Notes under the pieces: model-generated | What the model was told of the DNA's origin: nothing | What the model saw: the letters and a program-made list of their open reading frames with translations, nothing else | Databases searched by the model: none | Translations under genes and position numbers: made by a program | In this document: positions 7,881 to 14,634 of the stretch, in pieces | Position numbering within the stretch: the first letter of the stretch is position 1 | How the letters are laid out: every line of letters begins with the position of its first letter | Source of the DNA: UMGS1840 sp964537245 | GTDB taxonomy: Bacteria; Bacillota; Clostridia; UMGS1840 | Length of the DNA: 14,634 nucleotides | Direction of reading: 5' to 3' | Assembly: GCA_964537245.1 (NCBI GenBank) | Contig: CAZHZL010000064.1 | Coordinates: 1-14,634 of the forward strand

Positions 7881-7909
7881 ATGGTATGTTTTGCAATTGT
7901 GTTTTACAA
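7881..7909 (-). promoter_or_regulatory. Possible promoter of the second AraC gene
   Basis: On the minus strand TTGTAA (plus-strand 7904-7909) and TACCAT (7881-7886) are 17 bases apart, each matching about four of six consensus bases. A small inverted repeat, ATTGT-5-ACAAT (7896-7910), overlaps the -35 and could be an operator. Both assignments are weak. Confidence 0.28.
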
Positions 7910-7972
7910 TCCCCTATATATTTTAACACAAAAAGCAATATAAGTCAAGTTTTCAGCAATATTTTTGTATTT

Positions 7973-8001
7973 TTAAAATATATTTTGATGTATAGTATAA
8001 A
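7973..8001 (+). promoter_or_regulatory. Possible promoter of the uronate operon
   Basis: TTAAAA (7973-7978) and TATAAA (7996-8001) are 17 bases apart, a weak sigma-A match of the kind expected for a promoter that needs an AraC activator. The overlapping TATAGT at 7991 is an alternative -10. The gene start at 8041 has its own AAAGGAAG at 8024-8031. Confidence 0.3.
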
Positions 8002-8040
8002 TAAGAAAAGAAATTAAATTTTAAAAGGAAGCAATCAGCA

Positions 8041-9726
8041 ATGGAAAAAAGCTTATATTTAGATTTAATGGATAAGGTTGTAGGTGCTTATACAACCGAA
8101 CATATAAGAGCTTACACCGAAAGCGTTATTAAAAACAGTATTGAAGAGCATGGATTTCCACGACTTGTAGCCAATCTTGGAATTTTAATTGCTCACGGCA
8201 GAAAAACCGAATTGAAAGACTATTTTAAAAAAATGATGGATTTATGCTGTGAACAAATTCCTGTTGCATATTCAAAAAACGGGAGAAGAACAGGAAACGA
8301 TTTTTCCGTAAAAGAAGTTGTTTGCTGTGTTTTGGAGCTTGAAAAAGCAGAAATTTTCGAAAAAAGCGTTACAGACTACTGGCGTGAATGCTTAAAAAAG
8401 ATAAATCCCTATGAAACCTACAGCGTAATTGCAGAAGTTCCTCCCAAAAGAATAAACAACTGGGCAGCTTTCGGTGCAGTAAGCGAGCAACTCAGAAAAT
8501 TCGCGGGCATTGGAGACGAAAGTGCTTTTATTGAAAATCAGATTGCTTCTCAGATGTTTTCCTTTGACGAAAACGGTATGTACAGAGATCCTAACGAGCC
8601 AATGGTATATGATTTAGTAACAAGACTTCAGTTGGCGGTGGCGCTTTATTTCGGATATCAGGGGAAATACAGAAGCGAGCTTGAAGAAGCCTTCGAAAAA
8701 TCGGCGGATTACACCCTTAATATGCAATCGGTGTCAGGAGAGATTCCGTACGGCGGAAGAAGCAATCAGTTTTTGCATAATGAAGCATTTTATGCGGCAC
8801 TTTGTGAATTTTATGCTGATTTCTACAAAAAAAGAAACGATTTGAAAAAAGCCGGAATGTTTAAGCGTGCGGGGGCAATTGCGACTTACAGCGTTATTCC
8901 GTGGCTCCGGGAAGATACTATGTATCACATCAAAAATTGTTATCCAATCAACAGCAAATACGGCTGTGAGGATTACGCTTACTACGACAAATATATGGTA
9001 ACAACTGCTTCATGGTTTTTTCTTGCATATGCTATGGCGGACGACAGTATTGAGGAAGTGCCATGTCCTGCAGAAAACGGCACGTATATATGCGAAACCT
9101 CACCTTATTTTCATAAGATATTTATAAAATACGGCGATTACTTTGCAGAAATTGACACAAACGCAGATAACCATTATGACGCAAGCGGTTTAGGACGTAT
9201 ACATAAAAGAGGTGCATCGTCTGCCATTTGTCTGTCAGTTCCTTTCGCAAAGGAGCCGGGCTATATGGTTGATATGGAAAATCCATCTTTTTTTTCAATC
9301 TGTGGAGGTATAAAAACAGAGGACGGGTATATATATTCCTTTGATGAAAAAACAAAATATACTCTTATCGAAAAAGAAATATCCGATACGGCTGCAAAGA
9401 TCAAGCTTGAATGTAAAAATGAAAATATTTCGTATTTTGAAATAATCACTGTTTCCGACAGCGGTGTTGAATTTATCTTAGAGGGCTTGGGAGAGCTTGA
9501 AATTCTATTCCCGATATTTGAGTTTGACGGTAAAACCCGTACAGATATTTCGCTGTCGGAAAATTGCGCTGAAGTTACATATAAAGGATATAAATGCCGT
9601 TATACGTCAGATAAAATAAAAGAAAAAAGTCTGATTTATGCCAACAGGAACGGTCATTACAGAGCAGCTTGTGCATACGGCAAAAACCGCATTTCATTAA
9701 AAATAGGAATTGATCAGATAATATAA
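8041..9726 (+). CDS. Unassigned (alpha/alpha)-toroid-like enzyme of the uronate operon
   Basis: I do not recognise the family with certainty. The 561 residues have no signal peptide or membrane segment. The first 335 or so are helix-rich with aromatic clusters, such as NNWAAFGAVSEQLR (139-152), GGRSNQFLHNEAFYAALCEFY (238-258) and YAYYDKYMVTTASWFF (312-327). The rest, from about 355, is beta-rich and includes a striking polar motif, ADNHYDASGLGRIHKRG (375-391). An alpha-helical toroid followed by a beta domain is the layout of heparinase II/III-type lyases and some glucuronidase families. It is the first gene of a unit with GH88, KduI and a KduD-like enzyme, so a role in cutting uronate-containing oligosaccharides to feed GH88 is the natural inference. 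It could be a lyase or a hydrolase, and as a cytosolic protein it would act on imported oligosaccharides. The start is well supported by AAAGGAAG nine bases before the ATG. Confidence 0.5.
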   Translation: MEKSLYLDLMDKVVGAYTTEHIRAYTESVIKNSIEEHGFPRLVANLGILIAHGRKTELKDYFKKMMDLCCEQIPVAYSKNGRRTGNDFSVKEVVCCVLELEKAEIFEKSVTDYWRECLKKINPYETYSVIAEVPPKRINNWAAFGAVSEQLRKFAGIGDESAFIENQIASQMFSFDENGMYRDPNEPMVYDLVTRLQLAVALYFGYQGKYRSELEEAFEKSADYTLNMQSVSGEIPYGGRSNQFLHNEAFYAALCEFYADFYKKRNDLKKAGMFKRAGAIATYSVIPWLREDTMYHIKNCYPINSKYGCEDYAYYDKYMVTTASWFFLAYAMADDSIEEVPCPAENGTYICETSPYFHKIFIKYGDYFAEIDTNADNHYDASGLGRIHKRGASSAICLSVPFAKEPGYMVDMENPSFFSICGGIKTEDGYIYSFDEKTKYTLIEKEISDTAAKIKLECKNENISYFEIITVSDSGVEFILEGLGELEILFPIFEFDGKTRTDISLSENCAEVTYKGYKCRYTSDKIKEKSLIYANRNGHYRAACAYGKNRISLKIGIDQII

Positions 9727-9739
9727 GGAGGCTAAAACA

Positions 9740-10888
9740 TTGATAAAATTAAATAACGAAGATAAAAAATATTTTGAAGACATATGGCAGAAAATTGATA
9801 AAAAAATGAAAAAAGTTGCTGTTAGATCTTATGATAAAATTCCCTATACTGCAATAAACGGTGTTCACGATGATAAAAAAGAGAATGAGCTTAATTGGTG
9901 GACAAATGGTTTTTGGGCAGGTCTTATGTGGATATTATATGTTCAGACAAAAGATGAACAGTATATGAAAACTGCCGTAAATGCTGAAAATATTTTAAGA
10001 AAGGTTTTTACAGAGCAGACAGATTTATTACATCACGATGTTGGATTTATGTGGAATATTTCATCAGGAGTCCATTACCGTCTTACCGGCGACTATCAAG
10101 CTAAGTGTGATGAACTTATGGCGGCTAATACTTTAGCAAGTAGATTTAATCTGAAAGGTAATTTTATCCGTGCATGGAATGGTAATGACCATACAGGCTG
10201 GGCAATTATTGACTGTATGATGAATTTGCCTCTTCTATACCGTGCTTCAGAAATAACAGATGATGAGCGATTTTCTTATATCGCTAAAGCACACGCAGAT
10301 AAAACATTAGAGTATCATTTGAGAGAAGACGGCTCTGTTAAGCATATTGTAAGCTATGATTTTAATAATGGCGATTACATAGAAGAATTTGGCGGTCAGG
10401 GCTATGAAAAAGGCTCAAGCTGGTCAAGAGGTCAGGCTTGGGGCGTTTACGGCTTTGCGCTTAACTACCTGCATACAAAGGATGAAAGATATCTTAATGC
10501 TGCAAAAAAGATAGCAAATTATTTTATTGCTAATTTATCAGAAGAAAAAGCTTTCCTTCCGCTTTGTGATTTTCGTGCACCAAAAACACCTGTTATTTAT
10601 GATTCTACTGCAGGCGCTTGTGCAGCTTCAGGACTTATTGAGATTGCATCAATTGTGAGCGAATATGAAAAACCGCTTTACCTTAATGCTGCAATAAAAT
10701 TGCTAAAATCCATGACTGAAAAATTTGTTGATTTTTCAGAGGATACTGACCCTCTTCTTTTATTTGGTACTGAAGCATATCATTTGGAAAAAGGTAGACA
10801 TATTCCCATTATTTATGGCGATTATTTCTACATTGAAGCTGTTTATAAGCTGATACACGAAAAAAAGGACGATATACTTTTCTGGTAA
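9740..10888 (+). CDS. ugl: GH88 unsaturated glucuronyl hydrolase
   Basis: GH88 enzymes hydrate the double bond of the 4,5-unsaturated uronic acid left by polysaccharide lyases, which releases the sugar and yields 5-keto-4-deoxyuronate. The family pattern is plain: WWTNGFWAGLMW (53-64), HHDVGFMW (98-105), IIDCMMNLPLLY (156-167), WSRGQAWGVYGFAL (228-241), DSTAGACAASGL (288-299) and IYGDYFYIEA (358-367). Asp100 and Asp158 correspond to the two catalytic aspartates (Asp88 and Asp149) of the Bacillus sp. GL1 enzyme. The 382-residue length is normal. Translation starts at TTG (9740), set by a perfect AAGGAGG at 9725-9731; no ATG fits better. There is no signal peptide, so it acts in the cytosol. 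It lies 13 bases after the preceding gene and 10 before the next. Confidence 0.93.
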   Translation: MIKLNNEDKKYFEDIWQKIDKKMKKVAVRSYDKIPYTAINGVHDDKKENELNWWTNGFWAGLMWILYVQTKDEQYMKTAVNAENILRKVFTEQTDLLHHDVGFMWNISSGVHYRLTGDYQAKCDELMAANTLASRFNLKGNFIRAWNGNDHTGWAIIDCMMNLPLLYRASEITDDERFSYIAKAHADKTLEYHLREDGSVKHIVSYDFNNGDYIEEFGGQGYEKGSSWSRGQAWGVYGFALNYLHTKDERYLNAAKKIANYFIANLSEEKAFLPLCDFRAPKTPVIYDSTAGACAASGLIEIASIVSEYEKPLYLNAAIKLLKSMTEKFVDFSEDTDPLLLFGTEAYHLEKGRHIPIIYGDYFYIEAVYKLIHEKKDDILFW

Positions 10889-10898
10889 ACAAAAAGGA

Positions 10899-12536
10899 GT
10901 GATTATTATAATTAAATTACAGATTAAAGATATTAATAAAAACACTAAATACGAAATTAAGGGAAGCGAAATTGACACAGTTTATAAAGGCGAGCTTTGT
11001 GAGGGAGATATTTTTGTTATATCCTCCGATATCAGCGAATTTCTTTTTATAAAGCTTGACGAAACTATGGCAGAAGCCCTTATATATTTACCCGTCAAAT
11101 ATTTTGAATATCCTGTTCCTACGGCTGAAATGATTGAAAGCTGTTACGACCGGGAAGCATTTTCGGGCAATACTCACCGAATCACCGTGCGAGAAGCAAC
11201 AAGCGATGAAATCGGGCAGGAAAGAATTGTTTCCCTCAACCCATACGCAGTGCATGGAGAAAAAAGATTTTTTCCAAATGCTTATGCTAATCTTGTAACA
11301 AGAAATGCACCGTGCTTTTTTGAAAGAAACGCAATAGACGGTGTGTGTGAAAATACAGGTCACGGAAATTTTCCATATCATTCATGGGCAGGCGGCGCAA
11401 GAGAGGATTTAGAATATTATCTTGATTTCGGAAAAGAAATTGAAACCGAAAAAATAGTGGTATATTTGAGAGCGGATTTTCCTCACGATACATACTGGAA
11501 ATCATTTGACATAGAATTTTCAGATAAAAGCATTGTTCACTGCGAATTTGAAGGCACAAAGGAAGGTCAGAAAATTATTTTCCCAAAGAAAAAAACTACT
11601 TCAATACATTTAACAAACTTCAAACAGATATCAACTCCACTTTCATGGGCTGCACTGTCACAAATTGAAGTTTACGGAAATTATATCAAGGAGGATTTAA
11701 GTAAAATGGAAGTAAGAAACGCATCAAACCCAAAAGATGTAAAGCATTACACAACAGAAAGATTAAGAGAGGAATTTCATATTTCCAAGTTATTCACAAA
11801 GGATAACACAAGAATGGTGTACAGCCATATTGACAGAATTATAACAGCAGGAGCTATGCCTGTTTTTCAGGAGTTAAAACTTGAAGCAGGAAAAGAGCTT
11901 GCAGTAGATTATTTCTTAGAGAGAAGAGAAATGGGCTGTATCAATATCGGCGGAAAAGGTATAATCACAGTTGACGGCATTGAATATGAAATGAATCCAC
12001 GTGATGGTATCTATATCGGTATGGGAAACAAAGAAATTTCTTTTAAATGTGTGGACACAGAAAACCCACCGAAATTCTATATTTCTTCATGCCCTGCACA
12101 TACAACATATCCAATTGTTAAAATTGATATAACAAAGGCTAAAAAAGTGCCGTGCGGAAGCGTAGAGGATTGCAACAAGCGTGTTATCAATCAGTATATC
12201 CACCCTGAAGTTATGAAATCTTGTCAGCTCTCAATGGGACTTACACAGTTAGAGCCAGGCTCAAACTGGAACACAATGCCGTGCCACACTCACGACAGAA
12301 GAATGGAAGTATATCTCTATCTTGATATGGAAGAGAATGACGCAGTATTTCATATGATGGGTGAGCCAAACGAAACAAGACATATCATAATGCACAACGA
12401 GGAAGCTGTAATTTCACCAAGCTGGTCAATCCATTCAGGCGTTGGTACAAAAGCATACTCATTTATCTGGGCAATGTGCGGCGAAAATCAGGAATTTACA
12501 GATATGGACCATATCAAAACAAGAGATTTAAAATAA
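10899..12536 (+). CDS. Discoidin-like domain fused in frame to KduI isomerase
   Basis: One open frame of 545 codons joins two domains. Residues 1-260 include a discoidin-like beta-sandwich (about 143-260: NAIDGV, HGNFPYHSWAGG, LEYYLDFGKEIETEKIVVYLR, ADFPHDTYWKSF, ending ALSQIEVYG). I remember this kind of protein as a separate gene near GH88 genes in Clostridia. Residues 270-545 are a complete KduI. At the joint the DNA keeps AAGGAGG (11688-11694) and an ATG at 11706, so the upstream gene appears to have lost its stop codon. The 5' end is also odd: the only standard start, GTG at 10899, lies inside the AAGGAG of the ribosome binding site, whereas the properly spaced codon is ATA at 10908, perhaps a decayed ATG. 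The domain probably binds or processes a uronate-linked glycan (inference). Whether one fused protein or mainly free KduI is made cannot be told from sequence. Confidence 0.7.
   Translation: MIIIIKLQIKDINKNTKYEIKGSEIDTVYKGELCEGDIFVISSDISEFLFIKLDETMAEALIYLPVKYFEYPVPTAEMIESCYDREAFSGNTHRITVREATSDEIGQERIVSLNPYAVHGEKRFFPNAYANLVTRNAPCFFERNAIDGVCENTGHGNFPYHSWAGGAREDLEYYLDFGKEIETEKIVVYLRADFPHDTYWKSFDIEFSDKSIVHCEFEGTKEGQKIIFPKKKTTSIHLTNFKQISTPLSWAALSQIEVYGNYIKEDLSKMEVRNASNPKDVKHYTTERLREEFHISKLFTKDNTRMVYSHIDRIITAGAMPVFQELKLEAGKELAVDYFLERREMGCINIGGKGIITVDGIEYEMNPRDGIYIGMGNKEISFKCVDTENPPKFYISSCPAHTTYPIVKIDITKAKKVPCGSVEDCNKRVINQYIHPEVMKSCQLSMGLTQLEPGSNWNTMPCHTHDRRMEVYLYLDMEENDAVFHMMGEPNETRHIIMHNEEAVISPSWSIHSGVGTKAYSFIWAMCGENQEFTDMDHIKTRDLK
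11706..12536 (+). CDS. kduI: 5-keto-4-deoxyuronate isomerase KduI (4-deoxy-L-threo-5-hexosulose-uronate ketol-isomerase)
   Basis: KduI converts 5-keto-4-deoxyuronate to 3-deoxy-D-glycero-2,5-hexodiulosonate in pectin and glycosaminoglycan breakdown. Counted from the ATG at 11706 the protein has 276 residues, essentially the length of E. coli KduI (278). The zinc ligands are all present: His194, His196 and Glu201 in MPCHTHDRRMEVYLYLDM, and His243 in SWSIHSGVG. These match E. coli His196, His198, Glu203 and His245 with a constant offset of two. Two cupin-like barrels are evident. The AAGGAGG eleven bases upstream supports independent initiation, although the frame is also open from the preceding discoidin-like domain. 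It sits between the GH88 gene and the KduD-like gene, in pathway order. Confidence 0.92.
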   Translation: MEVRNASNPKDVKHYTTERLREEFHISKLFTKDNTRMVYSHIDRIITAGAMPVFQELKLEAGKELAVDYFLERREMGCINIGGKGIITVDGIEYEMNPRDGIYIGMGNKEISFKCVDTENPPKFYISSCPAHTTYPIVKIDITKAKKVPCGSVEDCNKRVINQYIHPEVMKSCQLSMGLTQLEPGSNWNTMPCHTHDRRMEVYLYLDMEENDAVFHMMGEPNETRHIIMHNEEAVISPSWSIHSGVGTKAYSFIWAMCGENQEFTDMDHIKTRDLK

Positions 12537-12552
12537 CAGGGAGGACAACGCA

Positions 12553-13338
12553 ATGTTTAGTTTAAAAGGAAAAGTAGCTTTAGTAACAGGAGCAAGCTAT
12601 GGTATCGGTTATGCAATTGCAAAAGGCTTTGCAGGCGCAGGCGCAACAATTGTATTTAACGACATTAACGAGGAGCTTGTAAATAAGGGGTTAGAATCAT
12701 ATAAGGCTGACGGAATTGAAGCTCACGGCTATGTATGCGATGTAACAGATGAAAACGCAGTGCAGAATTTAGTAGCAACTATTGAAAAAGAAGTAGGCAT
12801 TATCGACATACTTGTTAATAACGCAGGTATCATAAAGAGAATACCAATGCACGAGATGAGTGCTGAAGATTTCAGAAAAGTTATAGATGTTGACTTGAAC
12901 GCTCCTTTTATTGTTTCAAAGGCAATAATTCCGTCAATGATAAAAAAAGGACACGGAAAGATTATCAATATCTGTTCAATGATGTCTGAATTAGGAAGAG
13001 AAACAGTTTCAGCTTATGCGGCAGCAAAAGGCGGACTTAAGATGTTAACAAGAAATATTTGTTCCGAATACGGCGAATATAACATTCAGTGTAACGGTAT
13101 CGGTCCCGGTTATATCGCAACACCGCAGACAGCACCTTTAAGAGAGAAACAACCTGACGGAAGCCGTCATCCGTTTGACAGCTTCATTATAGCTAAAACA
13201 CCTGCGGCAAGATGGGGTGATCCTGAAGATTTGGTAGGACCTGCAGTATTTTTAGCAAGTGACGCTTCAAACTTTGTAAACGGTCATGTTTTGTATGTTG
13301 ACGGCGGAATACTGGCTTATATCGGTAAACAACCGTAA
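12553..13338 (+). CDS. kduD: KduD-like short-chain dehydrogenase (2-deoxygluconate/gluconate dehydrogenase type)
   Basis: This classical short-chain dehydrogenase has TGASYGIG (12-19) for NAD(P) binding, NNAG (89-92), Asn116, Ser142 and the catalytic YAAAK (Tyr155, Lys159). Its 261 residues are typical. The closest proteins I remember are labelled gluconate 5-dehydrogenase in Clostridia and Bacteroides, including the LAYIGKQP ending. Directly after kduI, the expected reaction is reduction of 3-deoxy-D-glycero-2,5-hexodiulosonate to 2-keto-3-deoxygluconate, the KduD step. Gluconate 5-dehydrogenase activity is the alternative. A GGGAGG site precedes the ATG, with only 16 bases after kduI. It is the last gene before a strong terminator. 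Confidence 0.88.
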   Translation: MFSLKGKVALVTGASYGIGYAIAKGFAGAGATIVFNDINEELVNKGLESYKADGIEAHGYVCDVTDENAVQNLVATIEKEVGIIDILVNNAGIIKRIPMHEMSAEDFRKVIDVDLNAPFIVSKAIIPSMIKKGHGKIINICSMMSELGRETVSAYAAAKGGLKMLTRNICSEYGEYNIQCNGIGPGYIATPQTAPLREKQPDGSRHPFDSFIIAKTPAARWGDPEDLVGPAVFLASDASNFVNGHVLYVDGGILAYIGKQP

Positions 13339-13352
13339 AGAATATATGCATT

Positions 13353-13401
13353 AAATCAAAAACAGTCTGCACCGTGAAAATGTGCAGACTGTTTTTGATT
13401 T
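13353..13401. terminator. Bidirectional terminator between the uronate operon and the PPTase gene
   Basis: Twenty-base perfect inverted arms (13353-13372 and 13382-13401) surround a nine-base loop. The inner GC-rich part is CAGTCTGCAC/GTGCAGACTG, flanked by A and T runs, so on either strand it reads as a stem followed by a T-run. It lies 14 bases after the kduD-like gene and 7 bases past the PPTase stop, serving both convergent units. Confidence 0.88.
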
Positions 13402-13408
13402 CTCTGAA

Positions 13409-14008
13409 TTATTTTTTTACAAAGAAGCATTCTTCCTCGCAGCAAACATGTATACAGTATTTTTCGGAAGAAAAATCTTTTATAATAAGGTTTTTTCTTC
13501 CTTTTACTTTAATCTCACCTTTTTCTATTTCAATCATTGTATCCTTAGGATTTAGAGGTATCCCGCTTCCGTCATATTTAAAAATACTTTCCTTTATACT
13601 CCACAAATTAATAAAATCAAGTCCGTTCTTCAAAACATCACTTTTTTCATTTTCTTCAAAATATCTTTCAGAAACAGAATCACAAATCCCCTTCTTTATC
13701 TGTATATCACAGCCTACCTCTTTATTGCTGACAGCAACAACAACAGCAGTATCACTGTGCGAAATACTGAAAAAAGGAAACCCACTTTCAAAATATGGCT
13801 TTCCTTTTTCGGTTTTTATTATATTTCCAAATTCAAATCCGTTTTCCGAAAGTGCATGCTTTAGAAGAAGCCTTGAAAATACATATTGCTTTCTTACAAG
13901 CGCATTTTTCTTCTGTAAAGCCAATGATATCTCATTTTCATCAAGATAAGAAAAATATTTTTCAAAGTTCTGTACACTTCCAAAATCATAAAAATACAGC
14001 TTAGTCAT
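13409..14008 (-). CDS. Sfp-type 4'-phosphopantetheinyl transferase
   Basis: These enzymes transfer phosphopantetheine from coenzyme A to a serine of an acyl or peptidyl carrier protein. The protein has RKQYVFSRLLLKHAL (39-53), GKPYF (69-73), FSISHSD (80-86), VGCDIQ (98-103) and LWSIKESIFKYDG (135-147), the ordered motifs of the Sfp group. Asp101 and Glu140 match the magnesium-binding Asp107 and Glu151 of Sfp. The position of Sfp Glu109 is Gln103 here, a change that I believe occurs in other members too. At 199 residues it is slightly shorter than Sfp, with a compact C-terminus. It starts five bases after the CBM9-like gene without a strong ribosome binding site, suggesting coupled translation. 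No carrier protein, polyketide or peptide synthetase gene is in the window, so the target is unknown. Confidence 0.85.
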   Translation of the reverse strand: MTKLYFYDFGSVQNFEKYFSYLDENEISLALQKKNALVRKQYVFSRLLLKHALSENGFEFGNIIKTEKGKPYFESGFPFFSISHSDTAVVVAVSNKEVGCDIQIKKGICDSVSERYFEENEKSDVLKNGLDFINLWSIKESIFKYDGSGIPLNPKDTMIEIEKGEIKVKGRKNLIIKDFSSEKYCIHVCCEEECFFVKK

Positions 14009-14013
14009 AGTCT

Positions 14014-14583
14014 TTATTCAAAAATAAGCTTTCCAAAATAAGAGCTCTGATGGTAGTCGGGAGCAGGAGTTTCAATCTTATTCCATACGCAAAAATGAGA
14101 ATGATCCGTTCCCTCTCCGCACTTATAAAAGTTTGCATTACATTCCTTTGTAAAGCCCGTATATTTTTCAAAAAATGAAAAAGGAATTTTGAATGTTATT
14201 GTCCAGATACCATTTTCAATTTCAGATTTTATTTCAAAAATTTCTTTGTCAGGGAGTCGTTCTCTGTTATGTCTGCAATTACCCACAGCAACATGAAGCG
14301 TTGCAATCGGATTTATTTCAAAATTAAAATATCTGTCGTCGTCTTTATTCGGTTTAATAAAAAATTCCATACAGCTGTCTTGACAAACGGCTGAATTCTG
14401 GTCGGTCATAACGGCTCTTAAGTTTTTTTCATCGGTTTGCATTTTTACAAACATTTCTGTACCGTTATGAACAATATAAACCTTTGTTTCAGGTTTGTAA
14501 GGAAATTCCGCCCATGGTGTTATATCAACCTGTGCAGCCTCAGCATTTTCCAAATTTGTTTTTTTTACAACATATTCTCTCAT
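14014..14583 (-). CDS. CBM9-like carbohydrate-binding domain protein
   Basis: A 189-residue single-domain protein resembling the carbohydrate-binding family 9-like group (the DOMON-type beta-sandwich). Visible signatures are DSCMEFFIKP (69-78), RYFNFEINPIATLHV (84-98), GIWTITFKIPFSFF (125-138), NANFYKCGEGTDHSHFCVW (149-167) and YFGKLIFE at the end. It lacks a signal peptide and is not attached to a catalytic domain, so its role in the cytosol is unclear; such free-standing CBM9-like proteins are common near glycan genes in Clostridia. AAAGGAA precedes the ATG. It is followed closely by the PPTase gene and appears to share its transcript. Confidence 0.75.
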   Translation of the reverse strand: MREYVVKKTNLENAEAAQVDITPWAEFPYKPETKVYIVHNGTEMFVKMQTDEKNLRAVMTDQNSAVCQDSCMEFFIKPNKDDDRYFNFEINPIATLHVAVGNCRHNRERLPDKEIFEIKSEIENGIWTITFKIPFSFFEKYTGFTKECNANFYKCGEGTDHSHFCVWNKIETPAPDYHQSSYFGKLIFE

Positions 14584-14586
14584 TTT

Positions 14587-14634
14587 TTAATCCATTCCTT
14601 TCTCTTCGCTCAAGGCACAAACAAGTAATGAAAA
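14587..14634 (-). CDS. Possible 3' end of a gene extending beyond the window
   Basis: On the minus strand an open frame enters from the window edge, reads FSLLVCALSEEKGMD and stops at TAA (14587-14589), three bases before the CBM9-like ATG. The AAAGGAA site of the next gene lies within it, an arrangement typical of packed operons. Fifteen codons are too few to identify or even confirm a gene. Confidence 0.22.
   Translation of the reverse strand, partial: FSLLVCALSEEKGMD

Noticed and set aside
13374..13949. A 191-codon plus-strand frame opposite the PPTase gene
   Set aside because: The minus-strand frame carries the complete PPTase motif series. The plus-strand frame begins inside the terminator hairpin and has a composition typical of antisense translation.
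1..14634. CRISPR array, insertion sequence, tRNA or prophage genes
   Set aside because: No spaced direct repeats, transposase or integrase motifs, cloverleaf structures or phage structural proteins were found on either strand.

Overview
The window looks like AT-rich chromosomal DNA from an anaerobic gut-type member of the Clostridia (Bacillota). The protein sequences resemble that group, AAGGAG-type ribosome binding sites are strong, TTG and GTG starts occur, and the relaxase relic is of the MobP3 type common there. This is inferred from sequence character only. No rRNA, tRNA, CRISPR array or transposase gene was seen.

Layout. (1) Positions 1-1310 are a decayed end of a conjugative or mobilizable element. 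It holds a structured upstream segment, a MobP3-type relaxase broken by a frameshift and probably an internal deletion, and a small ribbon-helix-helix-like gene cut off at a sharp junction near 1301-1312. (2) Positions 1301-5978, minus strand, are a sugar operon read from an extended -10 promoter near 6040. Its order is GH38 alpha-mannosidase, then an L-fucose/L-arabinose-isomerase-like gene reduced to its C-terminal half, then an FGGY sugar kinase lacking its C-terminus where it meets the element relic. (3) Positions 6234-7035 hold a divergent AraC-type regulator with a near-consensus promoter, frameshifted inside its first helix-turn-helix. (4) Positions 7064-7855, minus strand, hold an intact AraC-type regulator. 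(5) Positions 8041-13338, plus strand, are a uronate polysaccharide operon: an unassigned (alpha/alpha)-toroid-like enzyme, a GH88 unsaturated glucuronyl hydrolase, a discoidin-like domain in frame with KduI, and a KduD/gluconate-5-dehydrogenase-like SDR. It ends in a long hairpin shared with the convergent genes. (6) Positions 13409-14583, minus strand, hold a CBM9-like protein followed by an Sfp-type phosphopantetheinyl transferase.

How they work together (inference). In the right half, the large unassigned enzyme would act on a uronate-containing oligosaccharide. GH88 would release the unsaturated uronic acid, which becomes 5-keto-4-deoxyuronate. KduI and KduD would convert that to 2-keto-3-deoxygluconate. 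The divergent AraC gene is the obvious regulator. In the left half, the mannosidase, isomerase and kinase would form a separate cluster under the other AraC gene, but that unit appears to be decaying: isomerase, kinase and regulator all carry lesions. No transporter, KDG kinase or KDPG aldolase lies in the window. The most notable items are the unassigned 561-residue enzyme, the in-frame joining of a discoidin-like domain to KduI, the Cys-x2-Cys pair inserted in the GH38 catalytic domain, and the precise junction between the element relic and the truncated kinase.
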